This document shows positions 41,917 through 50,812 of a stretch of DNA of 50,983 nt, one piece after another. Every line of letters begins with the position of its first letter. Position 1 is the first letter of the stretch. The DNA is from Desulforudis sp. (lineage in GTDB: Bacteria > Bacillota > Desulfotomaculia > Desulfotomaculales > Desulforudaceae). The DNA is taken from positions 1 to 50,983 of the forward strand of contig JAHRFU010000020.1 in NCBI GenBank assembly GCA_019084485.1, in the 5' to 3' direction. Below the pieces are notes generated by a model. That model was not told the DNA's origin and ran no database searches. It was given only the letters and a program-made list of their open reading frames with translations. The position numbers and the translations under genes are program-made.

Positions 41917-42948
41917 ATGCGCATCGGCTTTTTCTCCAGGGATATGGGTATCGACCTGGGTACGGCAAACACCCTGGTATATGTTAAGGGCCGGGGAATA
42001 GTCCTGCGGGAACCTTCCGTGGTGGCGATTCAGAGGGATTCCGGGCATATCCTCGCTGTCGGTGAGGAAGCCAGGCAGATGATCGGCCGTACGCCAGGCA
42101 ACATCGTGGCCATTAGACCGATGAGGGACGGGGTCATTGCGGACTTCGACACTACCCAGAGTATGATTAAATACTTCATCAACAAGGCCCTGCGCAGCCG
42201 GATCTTCCTGGTGCGTCCGCGTGTGGTGATTGGGGTTCCTTCCGGGGTGACGGCTGTTGAAGAGCGGGCGGTGCGGGAAGCCGCCCTTCAGGCGGGGGCT
42301 CGGGAGGCCTACCTGATTGAGGAACCGATGGCGGCCGCCATCGGCGCTGGGCTGCCGGTGCACGAACCGACCGGAAACATGATCGTGGACATCGGCGGCG
42401 GAACCACAGAAGTAGCGGTAATCTCCCTTGGCGGCATTGTCACCAGCCGTTCGATCCGGGTGGCGGGTGACGAGATGGACGAGGCCATCATCCAGCACAT
42501 AAAACGCAACTACAACCTGATGATCGGCGAGCGTACCGCGGAGGAGATCAAGATCAAAATCGGGACTGCTTATCCACTGGATATTAGTGAGACGGAAGAG
42601 GTCCGGGGTCGTGATCTGGTGACCGGTCTTCCCAAGACCGTTTTGGTAACTTCGGACGAGATCTACCGAGCCTTGTCCGAACCGATCTCTTCTATTATGG
42701 AGGCGATCCGGAATACGCTTGAAAAGACTCCCCCCGAGCTTTCCAGCGACATAATGGACCGCGGGATTATGATGGCCGGTGGCGGGGGGATGCTGCGGGG
42801 CCTCGACCGGTTGGTCAGCGAGGAGACCCATATGCCGGTGCATCTGGCCGAAGATCCGCTGCTGGCCGTGGCTTTTGGCTCCGGAAGAGTGCTTGAGAAC
42901 ATTGATATCCTTAAGAAGGTGCTGATTCAGCCCAAGAAGGTGGTTTAG
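41917..42948 (+). CDS. mreB: Rod shape-determining protein MreB
   Basis: Bacterial actin that guides lateral cell-wall synthesis. Phosphate-1 motif is [13 protein letters not shown] (residues 9-21), the phosphate-2 region is [20 protein letters not shown], and the adenosine motif is [11 protein letters not shown]. At 343 residues it is full length. ATG at 41917 follows GAAAGGAGC. First of the mreBCD-mrdA group. Confidence 0.98.
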   Translation: MRIGFFSRDMGIDLGTANTLVYVKGRGIVLREPSVVAIQRDSGHILAVGEEARQMIGRTPGNIVAIRPMRDGVIADFDTTQSMIKYFINKALRSRIFLVRPRVVIGVPSGVTAVEERAVREAALQAGAREAYLIEEPMAAAIGAGLPVHEPTGNMIVDIGGGTTEVAVISLGGIVTSRSIRVAGDEMDEAIIQHIKRNYNLMIGERTAEEIKIKIGTAYPLDISETEEVRGRDLVTGLPKTVLVTSDEIYRALSEPISSIMEAIRNTLEKTPPELSSDIMDRGIMMAGGGGMLRGLDRLVSEETHMPVHLAEDPLLAVAFGSGRVLENIDILKKVLIQPKKVV

Positions 42949-42951
42949 CTT

Positions 42952-43788
42952 TTGCGCCGGAAGTGGTGGAAACGGATACTGGCGGCTGCCGTTCTTATTG
43001 CAGTGCTGATTGCGGCGATGTTTGTTACCGTTCCGGAACGTAAGGAACTGACCGTCCTGGAATCAGCCTTGCGCGATGTAGTCGCCCCGGTACAGACCGG
43101 ACTTACCGTTGTTAGTGAGGAAGCCCTTTCCAGAATCCGTTCGGTGTTCACTCTGGGTCGTTCGGCCGAAACAGAGGAACTAAGAGAGCGCATGCGCGAT
43201 CTGGAAGGTGAACTGGTCTTACTCGAAGAGTTTCGCCTGGAGAATGAGCGTCTCCGGGCTTTGCTTGAATACCGGGATAGTCAGGATCAATCCCGGCTTC
43301 TGCTGGCGCGTGTCATCGGACGGGATCCCGGCAATTGGTTCAGTACCATCCGTCTGAATCGCGGTGCTCAGGATGGTGTGCGCCAAGACGCGGTGGTGGT
43401 GCTTCCTTCGGGTCTGGTTGGCCGTGTACTGGCTGTGGCTGAGCATAGTAGCGATGTCTTACTGATTACCGATGCCCGAAGCGGAGTCGGTACACTGGTA
43501 CAAGATACCCGGGTGCCGGGGGTGGTCAAGGGCAGCCTGGATCGTTCCGGCCACTTGCACATGTCATATCTAACTAGAGAAGAGCACATAGTGCCGAACC
43601 AGGCCGTGGTTACATCAGGGCTTGGAGGTGTATTTCCCAAGGGCATTCCCGTGGGCCGTATCGTGAGCGTTAGCGATGATCCGTCCGGTTTGACCAGGTC
43701 TGCCCAAGTGGTTCCGATGGTGGATTTCGACCACTTGGAAGAGGTCTTTATCGTTCTTGACAACGGGGGTCATTCCGTCGCCGAATAA
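42952..43788 (+). CDS. mreC: Rod shape-determining protein MreC
   Basis: Membrane-anchored scaffold linking MreB to penicillin-binding proteins. An N-terminal membrane helix (ILAAAVLIAVLIAAMFVTVP) precedes a coiled coil (TEELRERMRDLEGELVLLEE). A double beta-barrel domain follows (VIGRDPGNWFSTIRLNRGAQ; FPKGIPVGRIVSV). 278 residues. TTG at 42952 lies 3 bases after the mreB stop, with GAAGGTGG upstream. Confidence 0.96.
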   Translation: MRRKWWKRILAAAVLIAVLIAAMFVTVPERKELTVLESALRDVVAPVQTGLTVVSEEALSRIRSVFTLGRSAETEELRERMRDLEGELVLLEEFRLENERLRALLEYRDSQDQSRLLLARVIGRDPGNWFSTIRLNRGAQDGVRQDAVVVLPSGLVGRVLAVAEHSSDVLLITDARSGVGTLVQDTRVPGVVKGSLDRSGHLHMSYLTREEHIVPNQAVVTSGLGGVFPKGIPVGRIVSVSDDPSGLTRSAQVVPMVDFDHLEEVFIVLDNGGHSVAE

Positions 43789-43811
43789 TAGGGGTATGGA
43801 GGCTGCCGTTA

Positions 43812-44312
43812 TTGCATGTTTTTGTTCTAGCTCTTCTTGTAATCTTAGCTGTACTGCTGCAGACGACAGTCTTTCAGTTTCTTCGGGTAGCCGGGGTCAG
43901 CCCCGACCTGATCCTTGTTCTAGTGGTATTTTTTGCCATCTCTAACGGTCCCCGGCACGGGGCCGTTCTAGGTTTTGTGGGTGGCTTGGTGCAGGATCTG
44001 CTTTCGGGCTTCTACATCGGCATGAATGCCCTGAGCATGGCACTCACCGGTTACATTGTGGGCCTGGGATATCATACTCTGTTCCGGGAGAGCCCCTGGA
44101 TCATGGCCGCCATCGCCTTCATCGCTTCCCTGGGTGCCCAAAGCCTGAACTACCTATTGCTTCTAAGCCTCGGTGTGACCATACTGCCTGCAAACGCCCT
44201 TTTCGGGGTGATTGTGCCGGTGGCCGTATATAATTCAGCGGTGGCCGTTCTTGCCTACCGGCGCTACTATTTGTCCAGTACCAGGGGAGTGCTTCGCAAT
44301 TTCTCAAACTAG
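43812..44312 (+). CDS. mreD: Rod shape-determining protein MreD
   Basis: Integral membrane partner of MreC. Five or so membrane segments in 166 residues, e.g. VFVLALLVILAVLLQTTVFQ and LILVLVVFFAISNG, with the family motif HGAVLGFVGGLVQDLLSG. TTG at 43812 lies 9 bases after GGAGG. It sits between mreC and mrdA in the standard order. Confidence 0.94.
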   Translation: MHVFVLALLVILAVLLQTTVFQFLRVAGVSPDLILVLVVFFAISNGPRHGAVLGFVGGLVQDLLSGFYIGMNALSMALTGYIVGLGYHTLFRESPWIMAAIAFIASLGAQSLNYLLLLSLGVTILPANALFGVIVPVAVYNSAVAVLAYRRYYLSSTRGVLRNFSN

Positions 44313-44322
44313 GGGTGACTAA

Positions 44323-46320
44323 GTGGAAAGGAAAACAGCGGATCGCACGGTTAACGACCGTAAGGTCATCAACAAGAAGCTGAACGTCTTCATCGCCGTG
44401 ATGCTGCTCGTCTTCCTGGTTCTGGGTGCCCGTGTGGCTTATCTCCAAATTTTTGAAACGGAGCGCTACCGGACACTGGCTCGGGAAAACAGCCTGCGTC
44501 TGGTTTCCATCGCTGCACCCCGCGGTGAGATTTACGACCGCAGCGGGGTCAAGCTGGTGGGAAACCGGCCGCTCTATAACGTAACCTTGGTCAAGCTGGG
44601 GCAGAGCAAGGAGGAGTTGGAACCCCTTGTGGAACGGTTGTCACAGCTTCTGGACCGTGATCCGGATCTAATCTGGGCCAGGATTGACGACCCCTCGGTG
44701 CGCCGGTACGAGCGGATTAGGATTGCCAAGGATATCCCTCTGGAGACCGTTTCCCGCATTGAGGAGGGTGCCATTAATCTGCCCGGTATATCCATCGAGT
44801 TTGAGCCGATGCGCGAGTATCCCTACGATTCCACTCTGGCGCATGTGCTCGGCTACATCCGTGAGATTCAGCCGAAGCAGCTGGAACAGCACACCGATAA
44901 GGGCTACCGGATGGGTGATCAGTTCGGGCAGGACGGTCTGGAAAACACCCTCGAAGAGTATCTGCGCGGTCAAAAGGGTGCCGTACAGTTTGAGGTAGAT
45001 GCTTTTGACCGACCGGTCCGCAGCCTGGGGGTACGTGAGCCTGTACCCGGAAACGACCTCCATCTGACCATCGACCATAAGGTACAGGATGCTGCGGAAC
45101 GAGCCCTGGCCGCCTCGGTGCAGGCGGCACAGACTGCCGGAATGACTAGCCGCGCCGGCTCTGCGGTGGCCATTGATGTACGTAACGGTGAGGTGCTGGC
45201 CATGGCCAGCTACCCGGCTTATCCCCCGGGAATGTTCGCCGGTGATGTCAGCGCTGCCGAAGTGGAAGAAGTACTGACCTCTCCGGATCGTCCCCTTATC
45301 AACCGGGCCGTACAGTCCAGTTATCCGCCGGGTTCGACCTTTAAGATGATTACCGCAATTGCAGCCCTCGAGTCCGGGAAGATCACCCCCCAATATACCG
45401 TACACGACCCGGGTTACTACTGGCTGGGTCGAATGTACACCTGTTGGACTTATCCTCGTGGTCACGGGATTGTGAATGTGGAGAAGGGGATTCAGGTCTC
45501 CTGCAACACCTTCTTCTGGACGGTCGGAAAAATGATTGGACACGAACAGATCGCCAAGTATGCTGCAGAATTCGGACTGGGAAGCAAGAGTGGGATTGAG
45601 CTTAACGGGGAGGCAGCTGGGGTGGTTCCCACGCCAGAGTATAAAAGAACCATGGTTCAGGCCGAACTGGACCGGCGCTACAACCCTCAATTTGATGCTG
45701 TTAAGAAGAAGTACACGCCGCTGATTGAAGCGGCGGTGACGGATGAGGAAAGAGGACGCCTGACACGGGAAATGAAGCAGGAACAGGCGCGAATTCAGGC
45801 GCAGTACGACCGCTACGCTTGGGAACTCACCTGGCGGGACTACGATACCTTGAATATGTCGATTGGTCAGGGTTATAACGCTCACACCCCCCTCCAGCTA
45901 GCCAATTACGTGGCGGCCATTGCCAACGGGGGTACCCTCTACCGCCCGCATCTCGTCCGCCGGATTATCGGGCCGAATGGCGAAATGGTGCAAGAATACC
46001 AACCTGAAATCCTGCGTCGGGTGTCTGTTTCGGATGAGAACCTGGCCATAGTGCGCAACGGAATGAGTCTGGTTACTCAGCACGGAGGCACCGGTTTTGG
46101 GGCGTTCTGGGATTTTCCGATTCCGACCGCAGGCAAAACGGGAACGGCTGAGATTGCAGGGAAGGACAACAATGGCGTTTATGTCGCATATGCCCCGGTG
46201 GACAACCCGGAGATCGCTATTGCGGTGATTGTGGAGCAGGCTGGTCAGGGGAGCACGGCCGGGGCCCCGGTAGCTGAGGAGATGTTCAAGGCCTATTTTA
46301 ACCTTGATGTCGAACCATAA
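44323..46320 (+). CDS. mrdA: Penicillin-binding protein 2 (elongasome transpeptidase)
   Basis: Class B PBP forming peptidoglycan cross-links during cell elongation, partner of RodA. An N-terminal membrane anchor (VFIAVMLLVFLVLGARVAYL) is followed by the dimerisation domain and the transpeptidase. Active-site Ser-x-x-Lys is in PPGSTFKMI, Ser-x-Asn in VSCNTFFW, and Lys-Thr-Gly in AGKTGTAEI. At 665 residues it is typical. GTG at 44323 follows AGGGGTG. Last of the mreBCD-mrdA run. Confidence 0.96.
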   Translation: MERKTADRTVNDRKVINKKLNVFIAVMLLVFLVLGARVAYLQIFETERYRTLARENSLRLVSIAAPRGEIYDRSGVKLVGNRPLYNVTLVKLGQSKEELEPLVERLSQLLDRDPDLIWARIDDPSVRRYERIRIAKDIPLETVSRIEEGAINLPGISIEFEPMREYPYDSTLAHVLGYIREIQPKQLEQHTDKGYRMGDQFGQDGLENTLEEYLRGQKGAVQFEVDAFDRPVRSLGVREPVPGNDLHLTIDHKVQDAAERALAASVQAAQTAGMTSRAGSAVAIDVRNGEVLAMASYPAYPPGMFAGDVSAAEVEEVLTSPDRPLINRAVQSSYPPGSTFKMITAIAALESGKITPQYTVHDPGYYWLGRMYTCWTYPRGHGIVNVEKGIQVSCNTFFWTVGKMIGHEQIAKYAAEFGLGSKSGIELNGEAAGVVPTPEYKRTMVQAELDRRYNPQFDAVKKKYTPLIEAAVTDEERGRLTREMKQEQARIQAQYDRYAWELTWRDYDTLNMSIGQGYNAHTPLQLANYVAAIANGGTLYRPHLVRRIIGPNGEMVQEYQPEILRRVSVSDENLAIVRNGMSLVTQHGGTGFGAFWDFPIPTAGKTGTAEIAGKDNNGVYVAYAPVDNPEIAIAVIVEQAGQGSTAGAPVAEEMFKAYFNLDVEP

Positions 46321-46421
46321 ACTGACCCCAATCGTCAAATCTAGAGGAAAAATATTCCACATAAGTCAGCAGGATTTGGTTAAGCGTTGTAGAAATACAT
46401 AACCTGAGGTGGACGAGAACT

Positions 46422-46811
46422 ATGGCGACGCAGCATTTGTTGGAGACTGCAAAGGATCAACCGGCCGTACTTATTGAACGTACACTCCGTTCCGGACAGA
46501 TTGTCCACTACGAGGGCAACCTGGTAATCCTCGGTGACGTCAACCCCGGTGCAGAGGTCACGGCTACGGGAGATGTGGTTGTGATGGGAGTGCTCCGGGG
46601 CACGGTGCATGCCGGTGCGTCCGGGGATGAGTCGGCAACAGTGATCGCTTTCCGGCTTCAGCCTACACAGTTGCGTATTGCCGGATACATCGCCCGTTCG
46701 CCGGATGGTGAGACCAGCCGCCCAAACCAGCCGGAGATTGCCAGTGTAAGAGACGGTATTGTAACCATCGAAGACTTCCCGATCGGCGGGGAGCGATCAG
46801 GAAAAAACTAG
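46422..46811 (+). CDS. minC: Septum-site protein MinC, C-terminal domain only
   Basis: The 129-residue product matches the right-handed beta-helix C-terminal domain of MinC (RTLRSGQIVHYEGNLVILGD, then VNPGAEVTATGDVVVMGVLR and IAGYIARSP). This domain dimerises and binds MinD. The N-terminal domain that blocks FtsZ assembly in typical 210-230-residue MinC proteins is absent. The 100 bases upstream contain stops in frame and no matching sequence. ATG at 46422 follows GAGGTGG with good spacing, so this is the natural start. It is followed by minD after 22 bases. Either the organism uses a reduced MinC or the N-terminal part has been lost. Confidence 0.85.
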   Translation: MATQHLLETAKDQPAVLIERTLRSGQIVHYEGNLVILGDVNPGAEVTATGDVVVMGVLRGTVHAGASGDESATVIAFRLQPTQLRIAGYIARSPDGETSRPNQPEIASVRDGIVTIEDFPIGGERSGKN

Positions 46812-46833
46812 AGGCCAGGAAGGAGCAGGAAGA

Positions 46834-47628
46834 ATGAGCGAAGTTATCGTTGTGACTTCGGGTAAGGGAGGGGTAGGTAAGACCACCGTAACCGCCAACA
46901 TCGGTTGTGGGTTGGCGATGATGGGGCACACGGTGACCCTGATCGACGCCGACACCGGGTTGCGCAATCTGGACGTTGTGCTCGGTCTGGAAAACCGCAT
47001 CGTCTACGATTTGACCGATGTAATCGCCGGCAATTGCCGACTCCGTCAGGCCTTGATCAAGGATAAGCGTTATGAGGGTCTTCATCTTTTGCCTACGGCA
47101 CAGACCAAGGATAAATCGGCCGTCCGCCCAGAGGACTTAATCAGTTTGTGTGAGGAACTGAAAGACTTGTTTGACTATGTCATCATTGATTGTCCGGCTG
47201 GCATTGAGCAGGGCTTTAAGAGTGCCATCGGCGCTGCGGAAAAGGCAATCGTGGTCACCACCCCTGAGGTGGCAGCCATCCGTGATGCCGACCGGGTGAT
47301 TGGCCTGCTTGAGGCAAATGACCTAAACGATCCAAAGGTCATCGTCAATCGGATGCGGATGAAGATGGTTGACCGCGGTGACATGATGGGGATTGAAGAC
47401 ATCCTGGATATTCTCGGCATTGAACTCTTGGGTGTCATCCCAGACGACGAAGAGATTATTATCGGCACCAACCGCGGGGAACCGATTGTCGGCAACGATG
47501 ACTCTTTAAGCGGCAAGGCCTTTAGGAATATCGTGATGCGTATTTTGGGCGAACCGGTTCCGCTCCTAAATCTGGAGCCGAACCAGGGATTATTCCTCAA
47601 ACTGAAGAAGATAATTGGCTTTAAGTAG
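46834..47628 (+). CDS. minD: Septum-site determining ATPase MinD
   Basis: ParA/MinD ATPase that recruits MinC to the membrane away from midcell. The deviant Walker A GKGGVGKTTVTAN is at residues 10-22, and DYVIIDCPAGIEQGF forms Walker B. The C-terminal amphipathic membrane-targeting helix is present (NQGLFLKLKKIIGFK). At 264 residues it is normal. ATG at 46834 follows GGAAGGAGC. Co-transcribed with minC and minE. Confidence 0.98.
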   Translation: MSEVIVVTSGKGGVGKTTVTANIGCGLAMMGHTVTLIDADTGLRNLDVVLGLENRIVYDLTDVIAGNCRLRQALIKDKRYEGLHLLPTAQTKDKSAVRPEDLISLCEELKDLFDYVIIDCPAGIEQGFKSAIGAAEKAIVVTTPEVAAIRDADRVIGLLEANDLNDPKVIVNRMRMKMVDRGDMMGIEDILDILGIELLGVIPDDEEIIIGTNRGEPIVGNDDSLSGKAFRNIVMRILGEPVPLLNLEPNQGLFLKLKKIIGFK

Positions 47629-47650
47629 AATCAGGGAAGGAGGAACGGTG

Positions 47651-47923
47651 TTGCTGGATTTTATCACCCGCCTGTTTGGCAGGGAGAGTCCTGGGAGCAA
47701 GAGTGTGGCTATGGAGCGTCTGCGGCTGGTGCTTGTACACGACCGGGCCAACGTTTCCCCGCAACTCCTGCAGCTTCTAAGGGCGGACCTGATTCAGGTG
47801 ATATCGAACTATATGGAAATCGACGAGGAGAATCTGGATGTTTCGCTCGAAAAGTTTGAGGATAAAGTAGCTCTGGTGGCTAATATTCCTGTAAAACGGA
47901 TGAAGAGGGTAGCGAACAGCTAG
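47651..47923 (+). CDS. minE: Cell-division topological specificity factor MinE
   Basis: MinE stimulates MinD ATP hydrolysis and sets up pole-to-pole oscillation. The N-terminal membrane-targeting/anti-MinCD segment is LDFITRLFGRE, then SVAMERLRLVLVHDRANVSP, the MinD-contact helix. The C-terminal dimerisation domain ends VALVANIPVKRMKR. 90 residues. TTG at 47651 lies 7 bases after GGAGG and gives the usual MLDF start; a GTG one codon earlier is also possible. Confidence 0.95.
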   Translation: MLDFITRLFGRESPGSKSVAMERLRLVLVHDRANVSPQLLQLLRADLIQVISNYMEIDEENLDVSLEKFEDKVALVANIPVKRMKRVANS

Positions 47924-47956
47924 ATTCGATTAGCTGGGGTGGTCTTGGGGTCTTCG

Positions 47957-47985
47957 TTTATTTTTCACTTGGAGTCCGGTATAAT
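47957..47985 (+). promoter_or_regulatory. Possible promoter of rodA
   Basis: Perfect TATAAT (47980-47985) with a poor TTTATT -35 17 bases upstream (47957-47962), 46 bases before the rodA start. It suggests rodA can be transcribed apart from minCDE. Confidence 0.45.
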
Positions 47986-48031
47986 CAAGGTTAGACTGGG
48001 ACAACCCCACGGCGACAGGTGATGGTGAACG

Positions 48032-49174
48032 TTGATTTCGGGCCACAGGCTCCTGCGTAATCTTGATTACACGCTCATTTTAGTTGCGATGATGATCATC
48101 GCGCTGGGTTTGGTCACCGTTTCTTCGGCTTCTACGACGACTGGGACGGGGCAGGGTGTCTTTCTCACGCGTATTGTGGGGAAGCAGCTGATATCAATTG
48201 CCCTTGGTACAGTCGTCATCGTTTTTATAATGTTCCTGCGGTACGAGGATTTTTCCAGATATCGGCGTATCCTCTACGGACTGAACATTGCCATATTGTT
48301 GACGGTTTTGCTGTCTGGGCACGAGGCGCTAGGCGCTCAGCGATGGATCGATATCGCCGGGTTTAGGTTCCAGCCTTCTGAACCTGCCAAGCTGATCATG
48401 ATTATCACACTGGCGGATTTTCTGACCTGCCGCGAGGGCAACCTCGCCCGCTTCCGGGATCTGCTTCCCGTATTCGCCTATGTGTCGGTTCCGATGCTGC
48501 TGATTCTAATTCAGCCCGACCTAGGCACCTCCTTGGTCTTTTTTGCCATTACCTTCGGTATGCTCTATGTCGCCGGTGCCAAGCCGCTGCTTCTTGGGGG
48601 TTTAGCCGGTGGAGTATTCGGCGGTGTAGTCATTTGGATTTGGGGGCACCTGCAACACGGCATCTGGATAACCCTGAAAGACTACCAGATTTCCCGGTTG
48701 ACCATCTTTTTGAACCCCTGGGCCGATTGGGCGGGAGCAGGCTACCAGATGATCCAGTCGCAAATTGCCATCGGTGCCGGAGGGCTATGGGGGCGCGGAC
48801 TGTACAGCGGCAGTCAGAATCAGCTTAACTTTCTTCCGGAGCAACACACTGATTTTATCTTCTCGGTTTTTGCTGAGGAACTCGGTTTCATAGGCGTGGT
48901 TCTTTTGTTGGCTCTCTATTTTATCCTGCTGTATCGGGGTTTACGGATCGCCGGCCAGGCACGGGACTTGTTTGGGACTCTCCTGGCCACCGGAATCGTC
49001 TCCATGCTGTTCTTCCAACTCCTAACGAACATCGGGATGACGGCCGGAATAATGCCTGTGACCGGCATACCGCTGCCTCTCTTCAGCTATGGTGGCACCT
49101 CGATGCTTACCACACTGGCAGCAATCGGAATCCTGCTGAACATATGGCTGCGACGACAAAAGATCATCTTCTGA
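48032..49174 (+). CDS. rodA: SEDS peptidoglycan glycosyltransferase RodA
   Basis: SEDS-family polymerase that builds glycan strands with PBP2 during elongation. About ten membrane helices in 380 residues, e.g. YTLILVAMMIIALGLVTVSS. Conserved loops include HEALGAQRWIDIAGFRFQPSEPAK, split here as GAQRWIDIAGF and QPSEPAK. LPEQHTDFIFSVFAEELGF and GIPLPLFSYGGTSML are also present. TTG at 48032 has AGGTGATGG upstream. Placement after min genes and before a SpoIVFA-like gene is common in spore-forming Clostridia. Confidence 0.95.
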   Translation: MISGHRLLRNLDYTLILVAMMIIALGLVTVSSASTTTGTGQGVFLTRIVGKQLISIALGTVVIVFIMFLRYEDFSRYRRILYGLNIAILLTVLLSGHEALGAQRWIDIAGFRFQPSEPAKLIMIITLADFLTCREGNLARFRDLLPVFAYVSVPMLLILIQPDLGTSLVFFAITFGMLYVAGAKPLLLGGLAGGVFGGVVIWIWGHLQHGIWITLKDYQISRLTIFLNPWADWAGAGYQMIQSQIAIGAGGLWGRGLYSGSQNQLNFLPEQHTDFIFSVFAEELGFIGVVLLLALYFILLYRGLRIAGQARDLFGTLLATGIVSMLFFQLLTNIGMTAGIMPVTGIPLPLFSYGGTSMLTTLAAIGILLNIWLRRQKIIF

Positions 49175-49199
49175 TCGAGCATTTGGAGGAAGTGGAACG

Positions 49200-49955
49200 A
49201 TGGCCCTGTTCGATCGCTTTGCCGCCGACTACGACCTCTGGTATGAAACACCCCTCGGCCGGGAAGTCGACCGCTTGGAGAGAGACCTCTTTAATACCAT
49301 CGCCGGCCCCAAGCCTGGAGAGAGAGTGTTGGATGCCGGATGTGGGACCGGTCGTCTGTGTCTGGAACTGGCCGAGTTGGGCCTGATCGTACTGGGTGTA
49401 GATATCTCAGGGAAGATGCTTGATGAGGCCCGCCGTAAGACGGCCGGTTATCCCAGGGTTGACTTGATTCAGGCGGACATTAACCGTATTCCGTTTCCCA
49501 GTCAGACCTTCGACCTGGTTACCGCCTTCACTGTCCTGGAATTCAGTGCCCACCCGGAGACTGCCGTCCGTGAACTGTGGCGCCTGGTGCGTCCCAAGGG
49601 ACGCCTAGTAATCGCGGTTCTGAACGCTTACAGCCCTTGGGCCGTGCATCGCCGCCGCCGTGCTGCCGGGGGCGAAAGTGTGTTTTCGTACGCCCGGTTT
49701 TATCGTCCCTGGGAACTTATCTCCCTTATCGGCCGTGTGACCGGGGAAGAGCGGATCACCTGGGGTTCTACGGTCTTTATCCCTCCTTCCGGCGGTATTC
49801 TCTCCGTGAGCCTTGCCCGTCCAATTGACCGTGTTGGACGGACTGTGCTCAAACCCTTCGGAGCGCTCCTGGTGATGCGGGTCGACAAGACCAGGATCCG
49901 CCAAACCGTGCGTACCGACCAGCATCTCCCGCACCTCTGTCCTGAAGCCCACTAA
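49200..49955 (+). CDS. Class I SAM-dependent methyltransferase
   Basis: UbiE/MenG-like methyltransferase fold. Motif I is VLDAGCGTGRLCLELAELG (about residues 41-59) and the post-I acid is in VLGVDISGKMLDEA. Motif IV is FDLVTAFTVLEF. The C-terminal region (MRVDKTRIRQTV) is not recognised. At 251 residues it is typical of small-molecule or quinone methylases; the substrate is unknown. ATG at 49200 follows GAGGAAGTGG. It lies 25 bases after rodA and may share its transcript. Confidence 0.85.
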   Translation: MALFDRFAADYDLWYETPLGREVDRLERDLFNTIAGPKPGERVLDAGCGTGRLCLELAELGLIVLGVDISGKMLDEARRKTAGYPRVDLIQADINRIPFPSQTFDLVTAFTVLEFSAHPETAVRELWRLVRPKGRLVIAVLNAYSPWAVHRRRRAAGGESVFSYARFYRPWELISLIGRVTGEERITWGSTVFIPPSGGILSVSLARPIDRVGRTVLKPFGALLVMRVDKTRIRQTVRTDQHLPHLCPEAH

Positions 49956-50017
49956 CTGTTCAATCCCGCCGTCTGCACAAATCCCTTAAACCTGCCTTTT
50001 GTTTTTCTAGGGGCTTG

Positions 50018-50046
50018 TCATCATTGTCCACTCACGGGCATATAGT
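50018..50046 (+). promoter_or_regulatory. Candidate sigma-E (mother-cell) promoter
   Basis: TCATCAT (50018-50024), a 14-base spacer and CATATAGT (50039-50046) match the Bacillus sigma-E consensus (-35 KMATATT, -10 CATACAMT) at 5 of 7 and 6 of 8 positions. It lies about 32 bases before the SpoIVFA-like gene; spoIVF is sigma-E dependent in Bacillus. Confidence 0.4.
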
Positions 50047-50077
50047 TCAGTAGTCTTGTCTACTGGAGGGATTTGGT

Positions 50078-50812
50078 ATGAAGCGGTTTAGCCAGAGTAA
50101 ATGGGACTGGCCCTCAAAGCCCCAACCCCCGCGTCGCGGTCCGAGTCGTCGTTTGATTGGGCAGTGCCTTTTGGTTCTCGCGGTCTTCCTTGTCTTGCTG
50201 GCCATCAAGGACAGCAGGGGGCCTTTAGGCACGCAGGTACGTGACACCTTGGCTTACGTACTGACTACCGAGTGGAACTACCAGACCGCAGTGGATCGGG
50301 TAGTACACCTCGGCCTACAGACAGTAGCGGTAGATTTGCCGTTTCTGACGGGGCCGCCCCATCGTGATACGGCGGAAGTGCTGGGTCCGGTCAACGAGAA
50401 GGGGGATTTTTCGGATGAAGAACTGCCCTTACCGGTTTCGGGCCGAGTGGTAAAGGAATTCGGGTGGGTGGTAGACCCCCTGGACAACCTGGAGCGGTTT
50501 TCTCCAGGGATCGGCATTGAGGCTGCCGAGGGCAGTCCGATCCGTGCCGTGATGCCTGGGACGGTAAAGATGGTTGGAACGGATCGGACCTATGGAAAGT
50601 ACGTATTAGTAGATCACGGAGAAGAAGTCTACACCCTATACGCCAATCTTGGCGGGCTCCTGGTGGAGAATGGGGACCGAGTCAGTGTGGGCCAGGTGCT
50701 TGGAGCGGCAGGAACCGAAGGGAGCTTAGCTGAGCCGGGGCTGCACTTTGAACTCCGTGAACAAGGTCGCCTAATCGACCCCCTGACCAGACTCGCTCCT
50801 CCAACCCGATAA
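50078..50812 (+). CDS. Degenerate LytM/M23-domain membrane protein, SpoIVFA-like
   Basis: A 244-residue protein. A basic N-terminus, one membrane helix (CLLVLAVFLVLLAIKD, residues 30-45) and a C-terminal LytM/M23-type domain (residues 115-240) facing outside. The zinc ligands of active M23 peptidases are mostly replaced. The usual HxGxD reads SPGIG (142-146). The YAHL histidine is Asn190. The HLHF pair is GLHF (221-224), leaving one histidine. It is therefore almost certainly a non-catalytic binding or scaffold protein, as described for SpoIVFA, which holds the SpoIVFB protease inactive during sporulation. ATG at 50078 follows GGAGGG. The mre-min-rodA context supports a SpoIVFA assignment, but SpoIIQ-like roles remain possible. 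Confidence 0.8.
   Translation: MKRFSQSKWDWPSKPQPPRRGPSRRLIGQCLLVLAVFLVLLAIKDSRGPLGTQVRDTLAYVLTTEWNYQTAVDRVVHLGLQTVAVDLPFLTGPPHRDTAEVLGPVNEKGDFSDEELPLPVSGRVVKEFGWVVDPLDNLERFSPGIGIEAAEGSPIRAVMPGTVKMVGTDRTYGKYVLVDHGEEVYTLYANLGGLLVENGDRVSVGQVLGAAGTEGSLAEPGLHFELREQGRLIDPLTRLAPPTR

Noticed and set aside
41878-42843. 321-codon minus-strand frame inside mreB
   Set aside because: Antisense to an intact mreB with all actin motifs; no ribosome site.
44668-45885. 405-codon minus-strand frame inside mrdA
   Set aside because: Antisense to the complete transpeptidase domain; no independent support.
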